Shown one piece after another: positions 22,150 through 30,853 of a DNA stretch of 64,000 nucleotides. This stretch comes from Coprobacillus cateniformis (GTDB taxonomy: Bacteria > Bacillota_I > Bacilli_A > Erysipelotrichales > Coprobacillaceae), in contig NZ_WSNW01000001.1 of NCBI RefSeq assembly GCF_009767585.1, positions 3,184,041 through 3,248,040 of the forward strand. Direction: 5' to 3'. The notes under the pieces were generated by a model. It did not search any database, was not told the DNA's origin, and saw only the letters and a list, made by a program, of their open reading frames with translations. Numbering within the stretch: position 1 is the first letter of the stretch; each line of letters opens with the position of its first letter. A program made the translations under genes and the position numbers.

Positions 22150-22698
22150 ATGTTTATTGGAGAAAAGATTAGAGAATTAAGAATAAGAAATCAATTATCT
22201 CAAGAGAGTATTGCTCAATTGTTAGATGTGAGTCGTCAATCAGTCAGTAAATGGGAAAAAGGGTTATCTAAACCAAGTACAGATAACTTATTAAGATTAT
22301 CAGAGATCTTTTCGGTTTCAGTAGAAGATTTGATTGATAACGATATTCAGTTTAAAAAGGATTATGAGTCAACTAGTTTTTTTAAAGAATTTTTGTTTAG
22401 AAAAAAAGTGCTCATTCCTATTTCGATATTCTTGGGACTATTTATTGTTATATTTTTGTTTGCAGTAGTGATGAAAGGATATGGATATGATACGAATACT
22501 GTGAATTTTATAGCAGGGTTATCAGGTTTTTTCATGTTTTGTGCTTACCTTATTTTCTTAGTAATGATTTTAAAATATGTTTATAAGGATTGTCAGATGA
22601 GGCATATTCAACCTATTGGGTATGTACTGGTTTCAATTACTGTTGTTGGTTTTCTTTTTTATTTGTTAATACGTGATGATATTTCAAAAGAAAACTAA
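22150..22698 (+). CDS. XRE-family HTH regulator with membrane domain
   Basis: A 182-residue protein. Residues 1-65 form a Cro/CI helix-turn-helix (IGEKIRELRIRNQLSQESIA, then LLDVSRQSVSKWEKGLSKPS). Three hydrophobic helices follow (about 85-105, 118-142, 155-172). Membrane-tethered XRE proteins of this build are common in low-GC Firmicutes, often beside bacteriocin or CPBP genes. The start 22150 follows GGAGG; earlier in-frame ATGs fall on or before that site. The CPBP protease gene starts 21 bp downstream. Confidence 0.85.
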   Translation: MFIGEKIRELRIRNQLSQESIAQLLDVSRQSVSKWEKGLSKPSTDNLLRLSEIFSVSVEDLIDNDIQFKKDYESTSFFKEFLFRKKVLIPISIFLGLFIVIFLFAVVMKGYGYDTNTVNFIAGLSGFFMFCAYLIFLVMILKYVYKDCQMRHIQPIGYVLVSITVVGFLFYLLIRDDISKEN

Positions 22699-22719
22699 AT
22701 TATTGGGAAAGGAGATCAT

Positions 22720-23463
22720 ATGGATTTTGTGAAAAATAGGAACACAATCAAATTGCTTATACTTAATGTTATTTTGATATTCTTTTCTTTATTGACAAAT
22801 ATCACAAATATGATGATTTTATGGTTTATCCTGATTGGTCTTTTATCTTTATATTTTATTGTGAGTTATAAAGAGAAAATGAAAAAAAGAGAGATTATAA
22901 TAAGTCTTGTCTTAGGAATGATAACAATGATATCGAATGCATTCATGGCAATCTTTGTTTGTTTGGCATATTTAGCTGCTCAAGTTATTATGGAGAATCA
23001 TTCTCAAAAAATGATGTTATATCATCCAGCAAAAAAACATGAGTTATGGAAAACGTTATTCTTTATCTTTATGATGGGGGGGTTACTAGGTTGCATCAAT
23101 GTATTCTTGGCAATGAATAGTTATTCGTTGCAGATTTCCTTTCATTTACATTTTCTTTTTGACGCATTAAGGGCCGGTATTTTTGAAGAAATATTTTTTA
23201 GAATGTTTTTGTTTGCTTTATGTTTACACATCACTCAATCTACTTATTTGAATCATACACAAGTTATACTATCTTATTTCATTATGGTTCTACCACATGT
23301 ATTGCTGCATAATTCTTTCTCAATTGATATGATGAGTGTTGTTATTCTTTCATTGCTTTTTGGATTGCCTTTTGCTCTTATGTCAAGAAAAATCAATTTG
23401 TTAACAGCGATAGGAGCACATTCTTTTGTTGACTTCATCCGGTTCATTATGCTAGGGATATAA
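22720..23463 (+). CDS. CPBP-family intramembrane metalloprotease (Abi/CAAX type)
   Basis: A 247-residue polytopic membrane protein. The family glutamate motif EEIFFR is at 156-161 with Glu156, Glu157 and Arg161. Histidines follow at 193/197 in LPHVLLHN and at 234 in AHSFVD. These are the metal ligands of the Rce1-like fold. CPBP proteins in bacteria are linked to self-immunity, peptide maturation or regulator cleavage. Its partner is the upstream membrane XRE regulator, which it might cleave or which might control it. GGAGATC precedes the ATG. Confidence 0.87.
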   Translation: MDFVKNRNTIKLLILNVILIFFSLLTNITNMMILWFILIGLLSLYFIVSYKEKMKKREIIISLVLGMITMISNAFMAIFVCLAYLAAQVIMENHSQKMMLYHPAKKHELWKTLFFIFMMGGLLGCINVFLAMNSYSLQISFHLHFLFDALRAGIFEEIFFRMFLFALCLHITQSTYLNHTQVILSYFIMVLPHVLLHNSFSIDMMSVVILSLLFGLPFALMSRKINLLTAIGAHSFVDFIRFIMLGI

Positions 23464-23531
23464 TGTTTTGTCAGGCACTAAAATTCTTGTTTTTAATTTC
23501 AAATATTATATGATAAGGAAGGAGGGAATTT

Positions 23532-24209
23532 ATGAATATATTATTGAGTTCTTATGATTTTCATGAAGAGTGGGCACAAGATATTATACGCCCATTATTA
23601 CATCAAGATATGAAAGTGGTTGTTATTCCTTTCTCATTTGATGAGAAGGAAGTGAAAACTGTAGATGATTATGATCAACATTATGGTGTTCATGGACAAC
23701 ATATTCCTTATATTTTAAGACCTTTTCATTATTATGGAATAGATGATATTGAGTTTGTTGATTATTTTAGAGATGATAAAGAAACTGTTCAAAAGAAAGT
23801 GATGTCTGCTGATATTCTTTTCTTTACTGGTGGTTTACCAGACCAGTATTTTGAACGTTTAAAACAATTTGAATTGATACCACTAATTCAAAAGAGTTCG
23901 GCCCTGATCATTGGAGCAAGCGCTGGTGCCATGATTCAATTCGATCATTATCACATCACTCCTGATGATGATTATCCTGAGTATCATTATCAAAAAGGTT
24001 TGGGATTAGTGAGTGGGTTTGAAATAGAAGTTCATTATTGCCATAGTCCTGTTCAAGACATGGGAATACAAAGAGTCATTGAGGAAAAAGGATTACCAAC
24101 ATATACGGTCGCTAATGATGGAGGGATTCTTTGTTATCAAGATAAGTTGATTCCGTTTGGAAATGCTTATTTAGTGAATAATAGTGAAGACAAAGAGATA
24201 TTCTTTTGA
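23532..24209 (+). CDS. Peptidase S51-family protein (peptidase E-like)
   Basis: A 225-residue protein of the class I glutamine-amidotransferase-like superfamily. The nucleophile Ser130 sits in the elbow IIGASAGAM and FFTGGLPDQY precedes it. The VSGFEIEVHYCHS segment probably supplies the histidine. S51 peptidases include aspartyl dipeptidase and cyanophycinase; the substrate here is unknown. AAGGAGGGAATTT precedes the ATG. The permease gene follows after 38 bp with no terminator visible, so co-transcription is possible. Confidence 0.85.
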   Translation: MNILLSSYDFHEEWAQDIIRPLLHQDMKVVVIPFSFDEKEVKTVDDYDQHYGVHGQHIPYILRPFHYYGIDDIEFVDYFRDDKETVQKKVMSADILFFTGGLPDQYFERLKQFELIPLIQKSSALIIGASAGAMIQFDHYHITPDDDYPEYHYQKGLGLVSGFEIEVHYCHSPVQDMGIQRVIEEKGLPTYTVANDGGILCYQDKLIPFGNAYLVNNSEDKEIFF

Positions 24210-24247
24210 TATAATAGTCAAGATATGTCAAAAGAGGAGAGAGAAGA

Positions 24248-25540
24248 ATGAAAGAAGAAAAAACATTAATCGTAGATGTTGATGAAATGCCAAGTGCACC
24301 TCAATGGGTATTCTTGAGTTTTCAGCATGTTTTTGCAATGTTTGGAGCAACAATACTTGTTCCTATGTTGACTGGTTTTCCAGTATCTGTGGCATTATTT
24401 GCATCTGGTATAGGAACATTCATTTATACGTTTTGTACAAAAGGAAAAGTTCCAGTTTATTTAGGATCATCTTTTGCTTATATTACGGCAGTTATTTTAG
24501 CTGTTGAAGCTATGGGTGGAGATATTTCTGCAGCCCAAACAGGATTGATTCTTGTGGGATTGATTTATGTTGCTGTTGCTATTATTATTAAATGTGTTGG
24601 CAAAGATTGGATTGATAAATTATTGCCTCCAATTGTTATTGGACCAATGATTGCAGTTATTGGATTAGGTTTAGCTGGAAATGCAGTGACAAATGCCGGA
24701 TTTGTTGTTGATGGTGATGTTGCACCCATGATTATCGCAATTGTGACATTCTTGGTTGCTGCTTTCATTTCAAGTCAAGCAAAAGGCTTCTTGAAGATTG
24801 TTCCATTTTTAGTAGCGATTGTTGTTGGTTACATATTGGCATTATGTTTTGGAATTGTTGATTTGAGTGGTGTTGCTAAAGCTGATTGGTTTTCAATCCC
24901 AAGTTTTGCATTTCCATTTTCAATGCCAGACTTATTTGGGACAAGTTTTAGAGAATATCACTTCTATTTTGGTCCAGAAACTTTAGCTATTTTACCAGTT
25001 GCAATTGTGACAATTTCTGAACATATTGGAGATCATACAGTTTTAGGGAAAATATGTGGTAAGAATTTCTTGAAAAATCCAGGATTAGATAGAACTTTAA
25101 TTGGAGATGGTGTTGCAACTGCAGTATCAGCATTTCTAGGAGGACCTGCGAATACAACTTATGGTGAAAATACAGGTGTGATTGGTTTGACAAAAATTGG
25201 TTCTGTTTATGTGACATGTGGAGCAGCTGGAATTGCAGTTCTCTTATCTTTTTGTGGAAAGATTGCAGCAGTGATCAGTTCTATTCCAGCCTGTGTACTA
25301 GGTGGAATGAGTATATTATTATATGGTGTCATTGCAAGCAATGGTCTTCGTATTTTGATTGATGCGCAAGTTGATTTCAATAAACAAAGAAATTTAATTA
25401 TTGCTTCTGCAATGCTGGTGATTGGTTTGGGTGGAGCTGTTTTCCCACTGGGTGGAAGTGCAACTTTATCTGGAACAGCATTAGCTGCTATTGTTGGTGT
25501 TGTTTTAAATTTAATTTTACCTGAAAAATCTGAACAATAG
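24248..25540 (+). CDS. uraA: Uracil/xanthine permease, NCS2 family
   Basis: A 430-residue proton symporter with about fourteen helices. It opens FLSFQHVFAMFGATILVPMLTG, has the VYLGSSFAYI helix and carries GGPANTTYGENTGVIGLTK (about 298-316), the QH/NAT signature of UraA-type carriers. The two membrane-embedded glutamates expected of UraA are present in SEHIGDH and YGENTG. Uracil is the best guess; xanthine is possible. GAGGAGAGAAGA precedes the ATG. No pyrR-type attenuator is visible. Confidence 0.9.
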   Translation: MKEEKTLIVDVDEMPSAPQWVFLSFQHVFAMFGATILVPMLTGFPVSVALFASGIGTFIYTFCTKGKVPVYLGSSFAYITAVILAVEAMGGDISAAQTGLILVGLIYVAVAIIIKCVGKDWIDKLLPPIVIGPMIAVIGLGLAGNAVTNAGFVVDGDVAPMIIAIVTFLVAAFISSQAKGFLKIVPFLVAIVVGYILALCFGIVDLSGVAKADWFSIPSFAFPFSMPDLFGTSFREYHFYFGPETLAILPVAIVTISEHIGDHTVLGKICGKNFLKNPGLDRTLIGDGVATAVSAFLGGPANTTYGENTGVIGLTKIGSVYVTCGAAGIAVLLSFCGKIAAVISSIPACVLGGMSILLYGVIASNGLRILIDAQVDFNKQRNLIIASAMLVIGLGGAVFPLGGSATLSGTALAAIVGVVLNLILPEKSEQ

Positions 25541-25567
25541 TCATTTATAATGATTTGTATTGGATAT

Positions 25568-25603
25568 AAGATTTCAAACTGAAAAGATTTGAAATCTTTT
25601 TTC
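25568..25603 (+). terminator. Terminator after the NCS2 permease
   Basis: Stem AAGATTTCAAA/TTTGAAATCTT and a T-run. Confidence 0.88.
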
Positions 25604-25662
25604 TTAAAAATAAGTTTTTCAATGATTTGTTATGTGATAAAATGAAGAAAGGTGGTGAGAAA

Positions 25663-26520
25663 ATGGAATATATACCTATTCAATGTAAAAGTGCAATTCG
25701 TAAGGTGAGGGGTGGAATGCCTTATCAACATGATGTCAATATTTATCGCGGCTGTGAACATGGATGTTTATATTGCTATGCATTGTACTCACATGATTAT
25801 TTAGATGATGAAAAGTTTTATGACCATATTTATTATAAAGAGAATATTGTAGAAATTTTAGAAAAAGAAATCAGCAAGCCAAGTTGGCAGAAGAATATCA
25901 TTAATTTTGGGAGCGTGAGTGATAGTTATCAGCCTTGTGAAAAAGAATTAGGATTGATGAGAGAGGTTTTAAAGTTAATGATTCGTTATCAAAATCCTGT
26001 CAATATTTCTACCAAATCAACATTGATTTTAAGGGATATTGATCTTTTGGCTGAATTATCAAAGGTGGCAGCTGTGAATTTGACTTGTACAGTGACATGT
26101 GCTGATGAAAGTATCCAACAGGTTATTGAACCACGTGCTGCAACGAGTTTGGAAAGAATGAAAGTTCTTCAAATTTTGAAACAGAAAACCAATGCAAGTG
26201 TTGGTATTTTAATGATGCCAATTATTCCATATATCACTGATTCATATGAAAATATAGAAGCTATTTACAAATTGGCTCAACAAATTGATCTCGATTATAT
26301 TGTTCCTGGAACATTGTATTTAAGAGGAAAAACAAAACCTTATTTTTTAAATTCAATTCGCCAATATGACGAAAACCTTTATTGGAAATTAAAACATCTT
26401 TATCCTAAAGGGAGTTGTTTAAAAGAATATAAAAAAGAATTTTATCAATCATTAAATCAAATCCGAAAAAAATATGATTTAGAAAATAAGGTTCTTAAAG
26501 ATACACATAAAGACGAATGA
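25663..26520 (+). CDS. SPL-family radical SAM protein, paralogue 2
   Basis: A 285-residue radical SAM enzyme. YRGCEHGCLYCYA (about 28-40) contains the CxxxCxxC cluster motif and is followed by INFGSVSDSYQPCEKE, the same context as in the protein at 8265. The start is placed at ATG 25663 after GGTGGTGAG; an earlier in-frame ATG at 25627 lacks a ribosome site. The substrate is unknown. Relatives are annotated as photolyase-like DNA repair proteins, but no SplB-specific catalytic evidence can be read here. Confidence 0.85.
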   Translation: MEYIPIQCKSAIRKVRGGMPYQHDVNIYRGCEHGCLYCYALYSHDYLDDEKFYDHIYYKENIVEILEKEISKPSWQKNIINFGSVSDSYQPCEKELGLMREVLKLMIRYQNPVNISTKSTLILRDIDLLAELSKVAAVNLTCTVTCADESIQQVIEPRAATSLERMKVLQILKQKTNASVGILMMPIIPYITDSYENIEAIYKLAQQIDLDYIVPGTLYLRGKTKPYFLNSIRQYDENLYWKLKHLYPKGSCLKEYKKEFYQSLNQIRKKYDLENKVLKDTHKDE

Positions 26521-26569
26521 AAAACTCATATCAGTTTAGGAATTGTATCCTATGATATGAGTTTTTATT
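26521..26569. terminator. Bidirectional terminator
   Basis: Outer stem AAAACTCATATCA/TGATATGAGTTTT with an inner TAGGA/TCCTA helix and T-runs on both strands. It separates the convergent radical SAM and cupin genes. Confidence 0.88.
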
Positions 26570-26570
26570 T

Positions 26571-26915
26571 TCACCCTTCATATAAATCACCACTGTTTTC
26601 TTTGTTTAATGTTCCTGCCAGTTCAATCATCAGAAATTTAGTTAATGAATTTACAACTGGACGGTGTTTAACTCCTTTGGGAACAATAATGAATTCTCCT
26701 GCCTGAACTGGAAATTGATTGTCTTTTGTTTCTAAAATAAAATGACCCTCAATAACATAAAACAGTTCATCAGAAGTTTCATGGATATGAAAATCTAATG
26801 TACGATTCTCGACTTGAACAAGACTTAAAACATGTTCATTTAAAATTCCTACCTTGTTATAAACATAAAGACATTGTAGTGCGTTGGCTTCTTTTAATAA
26901 ATTGACTGTTTTCAT
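26571..26915 (-). CDS. Cupin-domain protein
   Basis: A 114-residue single-domain beta-barrel protein. The cupin motif 1 pattern is HIHETSDELFYVIEGHF with metal-ligand histidines and Glu, and motif 2 is FIIVPKGVKHRPV. Small cupins bind a metal or a small ligand; the function is not determined by sequence. It is divergent from a LysR gene, with a 24-bp palindrome between them, so LysR control is likely. GGAGG lies upstream of the ATG. Confidence 0.85.
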   Translation of the reverse strand: MKTVNLLKEANALQCLYVYNKVGILNEHVLSLVQVENRTLDFHIHETSDELFYVIEGHFILETKDNQFPVQAGEFIIVPKGVKHRPVVNSLTKFLMIELAGTLNKENSGDLYEG

Positions 26916-26945
26916 AACAGACCTCCTTGGTTATTGTTAATTGTA

Positions 26946-26969
26946 TATATTTATGTTAACATAAATATA
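26946..26969. promoter_or_regulatory. 24-bp perfect palindrome in the cupin/lysR divergon
   Basis: A perfect inverted repeat is centred on GTTAAC (26955-26960) with core TATTTATGTTAACATAAATA. It contains T-N11-A, the minimal LysR half-site logic. Its position between divergent genes marks it as the probable LysR operator. Confidence 0.6.
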
Positions 26970-27034
26970 CTCATCATAAAAATAGATTGTTTAGATGATA
27001 ACAATCACAAAACAAGATGATTAAGGGGGTCTTT

Positions 27035-27910
27035 ATGGATTTAAAGCATTTACAGACATTTTTATGCTTATGTGAAATTAAGAACTTTACAAAGACTGCT
27101 GAGCATCTTCATTATGCTCAGTCCCATGTGACAATGCAGATTCAGCAGCTTGAAGAAGAATTAAATGTCAAATTGTTTGAACGTTTGGGAAAGAAAATTA
27201 GTCTCACAACAGATGGGCAGAAATTAATTCCTTATGCTCAAAAAATGCTTTCTCTTTCTAAGGATATAGAATTTCAGTTTGCTAAACAGGATAATGGTCG
27301 CATTGTGATAGGAGCGTCTGAATCTCTTTGTCTATATCGTTTACCCAATATTATTAAACTGTTTTCAAATCAGTATCCAAGTGTTGAGGTTTGTTTATAT
27401 GTATTAGAAAGCAATGATTATTTGTCTTTATTAGCAAACAATACGATTGATATAGCATTTGTATTAGATCGGCCACTAGCTCATTTGCATTTTGAAAAGG
27501 TTTTACAGATTCCAGAAACAATTGGTATTTTCTCATTGCCACAACATCCACTTGCTCAAAAGAAAAATGTTTCTTTAAAAGATTTAGCTAATCAGCGTCT
27601 CATTGTCACAAAAAAAGAATGTTGTTATCGTCAACAATTTGATTATGATTTAAATAAAATAAAAATAACTCCTCATATTGTTCTTGAGACAAGTAGTATT
27701 CAAGTTATTAAACAATCTGTATTAAGTGGACTAGGAATATGTGTATTACCTGAGTTTGTTGTTCAAGATGAAATGAAGCAAAACCAATTAAAGGCAATTG
27801 AATATCTCACTCATTATTCTATTCAATCGCAATTAATTTATCATAGAGATAAGTGGCTATCGCCCAGTTTAAAACATTTTATAGATATGGCTAAAAAATT
27901 GATTGAATAA
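27035..27910 (+). CDS. LysR-family transcriptional regulator
   Basis: A 291-residue regulator. The N-terminal winged HTH reads LKHLQTFLCLCEIKNFTKTAEHLHYAQSHVTMQI then LEEELNVKLFER. The C-terminal periplasmic-binding-like effector domain starts near residue 88 (RIVIGASESLCLYRLP). The start 27035 follows GGGGGTC; an in-frame ATG at 27017 lies before that site. LysR proteins commonly control the divergent gene, here the cupin. The effector is unknown. Confidence 0.93.
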   Translation: MDLKHLQTFLCLCEIKNFTKTAEHLHYAQSHVTMQIQQLEEELNVKLFERLGKKISLTTDGQKLIPYAQKMLSLSKDIEFQFAKQDNGRIVIGASESLCLYRLPNIIKLFSNQYPSVEVCLYVLESNDYLSLLANNTIDIAFVLDRPLAHLHFEKVLQIPETIGIFSLPQHPLAQKKNVSLKDLANQRLIVTKKECCYRQQFDYDLNKIKITPHIVLETSSIQVIKQSVLSGLGICVLPEFVVQDEMKQNQLKAIEYLTHYSIQSQLIYHRDKWLSPSLKHFIDMAKKLIE

Positions 27911-27956
27911 AAAAGAGACTATCTCTTGATAGATATCTATCAGGTTATAATCTCTT
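27911..27956. terminator. Bidirectional terminator between lysR and the PH-domain gene
   Basis: Nested hairpin with inner palindrome TGATAGATATCTATCA and outer GAGA..TCTC arms, with A/T runs on both sides. Confidence 0.7.
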
Positions 27957-28344
27957 AATCATTATCTAAATCTTCAGCATAATCATGTCCATCTTCTAGA
28001 ATTTCTCCAACACGCATTCTTCTTTCCAGTTTCATTTTTTCAACATGTTGATGAAGAAGTTCTTTCACATCAAAAGGTGTTTTGATATTTCTGATTTCTA
28101 GAACAGGTGATGTTTTGTCAGATGATTGGACAATAATAGATCCAACACCAAAAATACGTTGTCCTAGCGTTTGAGAAACACTTAAATCACGGACGCGATA
28201 AAGTAATATTTCATCACTTTGTAGTCTGACCAATCCTTTATCAACAAAAAGGCGATCATCTGATAAAGAATAAGTTGTAAAGCTGATAGGCATACCAAGT
28301 ATTCTTTTTTTATCTGACCAAAGTTTTTTGACATTTGTTTTCAT
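27955..28344 (-). CDS. Small PH-domain (bPH_2/DUF304-like) protein
   Basis: A 129-residue soluble protein. The core LSDDRLFVDKGLVRLQSDEILLYRVRDLSVSQTLGQRIFG then IIVQSSD fits the bacterial pleckstrin-homology YdbS/YdbT-type fold. No membrane helices are present, unlike most family members. The C-terminus is acidic. Start 28344 follows GGAGGTAGGAAT; a longer frame to 28470 lacks such a site. Divergent from htpG. Function unknown. Confidence 0.78.
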   Translation of the reverse strand: MKTNVKKLWSDKKRILGMPISFTTYSLSDDRLFVDKGLVRLQSDEILLYRVRDLSVSQTLGQRIFGVGSIIVQSSDKTSPVLEIRNIKTPFDVKELLHQHVEKMKLERRMRVGEILEDGHDYAEDLDND

Positions 28345-28420
28345 ATTCCTACCTCCATATATCGACATTATACAATGAATATAGAAATTTGTATAGATGT
28401 TATAAATTAGCAGTTTGATA

Positions 28421-28449
28421 TTGACAGTGCTAAGAAAAAGGTATAAGAT
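28421..28449 (+). promoter_or_regulatory. htpG promoter
   Basis: TTGACA (28421-28426), a 17-bp spacer and TAAGAT (28444-28449). The spacer begins with GTGCTAA, an extra CIRCE-like half-site. Confidence 0.75.
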
Positions 28450-28453
28450 ATCA

Positions 28454-28480
28454 TTAGCACAGTTAATCAAAGAGTGCTAA
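28454..28480 (+). promoter_or_regulatory. CIRCE operator (HrcA binding site)
   Basis: TTAGCACAG-N9-GAGTGCTAA matches the TTAGCACTC-N9-GAGTGCTAA consensus with only two changes in the left arm and exact spacing. It lies just downstream of the -10 and ends 10 bp before the ribosome binding region, the classic CIRCE position. Confidence 0.9.
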
Positions 28481-28498
28481 TTAAAGGAGATGTAAAAA

Positions 28499-30394
28499 AT
28501 GGCAAAAAAGAAACAATTTAAAGCTGAGTCACAAAGATTATTAGACTTAATGATTAATTCTATTTATACGCATAAGGAAATCTTTCTTAGAGAATTGATT
28601 TCTAATGCAAGTGATGCTTCTGATAAATTATACTATAAAGCATTAACTGAAAATATCAGTGGTATTTCAAGAGAAGATTTGTCTATTCAAATTGTGATCA
28701 ATAAAGATCATCGTATGCTGTCTATTATTGATCAAGGAATTGGGATGGATGCAAAAGAGTTGGAAGAACATTTAGGAACAATTGCGAATTCTGGTTCTTT
28801 TGAATTTAAAAATGCCTTAGAAAAGGGACAGGATGATGTTGATATTATTGGGCAATTTGGTGTTGGTTTCTATTCAGCATTTATGGTGGCTCATAAAGTC
28901 GAAGTGATTTCTAAAAAATATGGTGAAGATCAAGCTTATATTTGGGAATCAGATACAAGTGATGGTTATACTGTTAAAGAATGTGATTATCCACAACATG
29001 GGACAAGAATTAATTTGTTCTTAAAAGAAAATACAGATGATGAAAATTATGATCAATATTTAGATGAATATGAAATTCAAAGACTTGTTAAAAAATATTC
29101 TGATTATGTTCATTATCCAATTGAAATGGATATGACAACTTCTAAACAAAAAGAAGACAGTGATGAGTATGAACAAGTTGTTGAACATAAGACATTGAAT
29201 TCTATGGTTCCATTATGGAAAAGACCAAAGAAAGATATTACAAAAGAAGATTATAATGAATTTTATCAAGATAAATTCAATGACTTCAATGAACCATTAA
29301 AAGTTATGCATAATAGTGTTGAGGGAACAATCTCATATGATTCATTATTATTCATTCCTTCAAAACCACCAATGAACTATTATTCTCAAGATTATGAAAA
29401 AGGTTTACAACTTTATTCACGTGGAGTCTTTATTATGGATAAAGCAAGTGATCTTGTTCCAGAACATTATAGATTTGTAAAAGGCTTAGTTGATTCACAA
29501 GATTTATCATTAAATATTTCTCGTGAAATGTTACAACACGATCGTCAATTAAAGTTAATTGCTGATAAAATTGAAAAACGTATTCAAAGTGAACTTGAAA
29601 AGATGTTAAAGAATGAAAGAGAAACATATGAAGAATTCTTTAAAAACTTTGGATTGCAATTGAAGTTTGGTATCTATAATAGTTATGGTATGCTCAAAGA
29701 TAAATTACAAGATTTATTGTTGTTCTATAGTGCAAATGAAAAGAAACTCATCACTTTAAATGAATATGTTGAAGCTATGAAAGAAGAACAGAAAGAAATC
29801 TATTTTGCAAGTGGTGAAACAATTGAAAAGATTAATCATTTACCAACTGTAGAAATGGTTAAGGATAAAGGTTTTGATATCCTTTATTTGACTGATAATG
29901 TTGATGAGTTCTGTATTCAAATGTTAAGAGAATATAAAGAAAAAGCCTTTAAGAATATTAATCAAGGTGATTTGGATATTGAAAGTGAAGAAGAAAAGAA
30001 AGAACTTGAACAAGTCAATGAAGATAACAAAGATTTGTTAGAAACATTAAAAGAAGCACTAAAAGATCAAGTTCAAGATGTTAAGGTTTCTTCAAGATTA
30101 AAAACACATCCAGTATGTTTAGTAAGTGGTGAAGGTGTTTCATTTGAAATGGAAAAAGTATTGAGCCAAATGCCAGATGCTCAAGGTGTTAAAGCAGGAA
30201 GAATTCTTGAAATTAATCCTAATCATCAAATCTTTACAGCTTTACAGTCAGTTTTTGATAAAGATAAAGAAAAGATTAAGGATTATGCATCGTTGTTATA
30301 TGATCAGGCTTTATTAATTGAAGGATTTAGTATTGATGATCCTGTGGGATTCTCTAATAAAGTTTGTGATTTAATGGTTGAAGCTAATAAATAA
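28499..30394 (+). CDS. htpG: Chaperone HtpG (bacterial Hsp90)
   Basis: A 631-residue homodimeric ATP-dependent chaperone of typical length. The N-terminal GHKL ATPase domain has FLRELISNASDASDK (usual NASDA), DQGIGM, and the GQFGVGFYSAFM lid glycine motif. The middle domain follows with RGVFIMDKASDLVPE and GLVDSQDLSLNISRE. The C-terminal dimerisation domain ends near LMVEANK. The promoter carries a CIRCE, placing it in the HrcA heat-shock regulon together with groE/dnaK elsewhere (inferred). AAGGAGATGTAAAA precedes the ATG. Confidence 0.97.
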   Translation: MAKKKQFKAESQRLLDLMINSIYTHKEIFLRELISNASDASDKLYYKALTENISGISREDLSIQIVINKDHRMLSIIDQGIGMDAKELEEHLGTIANSGSFEFKNALEKGQDDVDIIGQFGVGFYSAFMVAHKVEVISKKYGEDQAYIWESDTSDGYTVKECDYPQHGTRINLFLKENTDDENYDQYLDEYEIQRLVKKYSDYVHYPIEMDMTTSKQKEDSDEYEQVVEHKTLNSMVPLWKRPKKDITKEDYNEFYQDKFNDFNEPLKVMHNSVEGTISYDSLLFIPSKPPMNYYSQDYEKGLQLYSRGVFIMDKASDLVPEHYRFVKGLVDSQDLSLNISREMLQHDRQLKLIADKIEKRIQSELEKMLKNERETYEEFFKNFGLQLKFGIYNSYGMLKDKLQDLLLFYSANEKKLITLNEYVEAMKEEQKEIYFASGETIEKINHLPTVEMVKDKGFDILYLTDNVDEFCIQMLREYKEKAFKNINQGDLDIESEEEKKELEQVNEDNKDLLETLKEALKDQVQDVKVSSRLKTHPVCLVSGEGVSFEMEKVLSQMPDAQGVKAGRILEINPNHQIFTALQSVFDKDKEKIKDYASLLYDQALLIEGFSIDDPVGFSNKVCDLMVEANK

Positions 30395-30403
30395 TAAAAA
30401 GAT

Positions 30404-30433
30404 AGTATATCAATTTTGATATACTGTTTTTTT
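30404..30433 (+). terminator. Terminator after htpG
   Basis: Stem AGTATATCAA/TTGATATACT and seven T residues. Confidence 0.88.
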
Positions 30434-30462
30434 ATGTTAAAATAAGAAAAAGGGAGAAAAAT

Positions 30463-30840
30463 ATGGGAAAGAAAATTGTGATTGTTTTCAGTGTTTTAAT
30501 CATGTTATGGGGATGTCAAGCATCACATTTCAGTGTTTCATATGAAGATACATACAAACAATTAGAAAATCTAAATATCACGATGGGAATGATACCTAGT
30601 CATCAACCTAATATGTTTTTACGACAAGAGGAAATACAGTGGGATATTTTTATGGATGAAGATTATCAAGTTGTTTTTCTGGGAAGTTCTGAGGGGTATA
30701 TAGTTTATGATGAATCTGGTTATCATGATAATTCATCTTTCAATAGTTTTCTTGAGTCTATTGGATTAACTGAAGAGGAATTGCTTGATTTTACTAAACA
30801 GTTTTATGAGATCAATATAAAAAAAGCATTAAGAGGGTAA
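30463..30840 (+). CDS. Small putative lipoprotein, unknown function
   Basis: A 125-residue protein. The N-terminus KKIVIVFSVLIMLWGC is a basic-hydrophobic signal ending in Cys17, resembling a lipobox although Trp at -2 is atypical. No domain is recognised in the remaining mature part. The start has GGGAGAAAAAT upstream. It lies 13 bp before a nitroreductase gene and is probably co-transcribed with it. Confidence 0.7.
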   Translation: MGKKIVIVFSVLIMLWGCQASHFSVSYEDTYKQLENLNITMGMIPSHQPNMFLRQEEIQWDIFMDEDYQVVFLGSSEGYIVYDESGYHDNSSFNSFLESIGLTEEELLDFTKQFYEINIKKALRG

Positions 30841-30853
30841 GGAGGATATAGTT

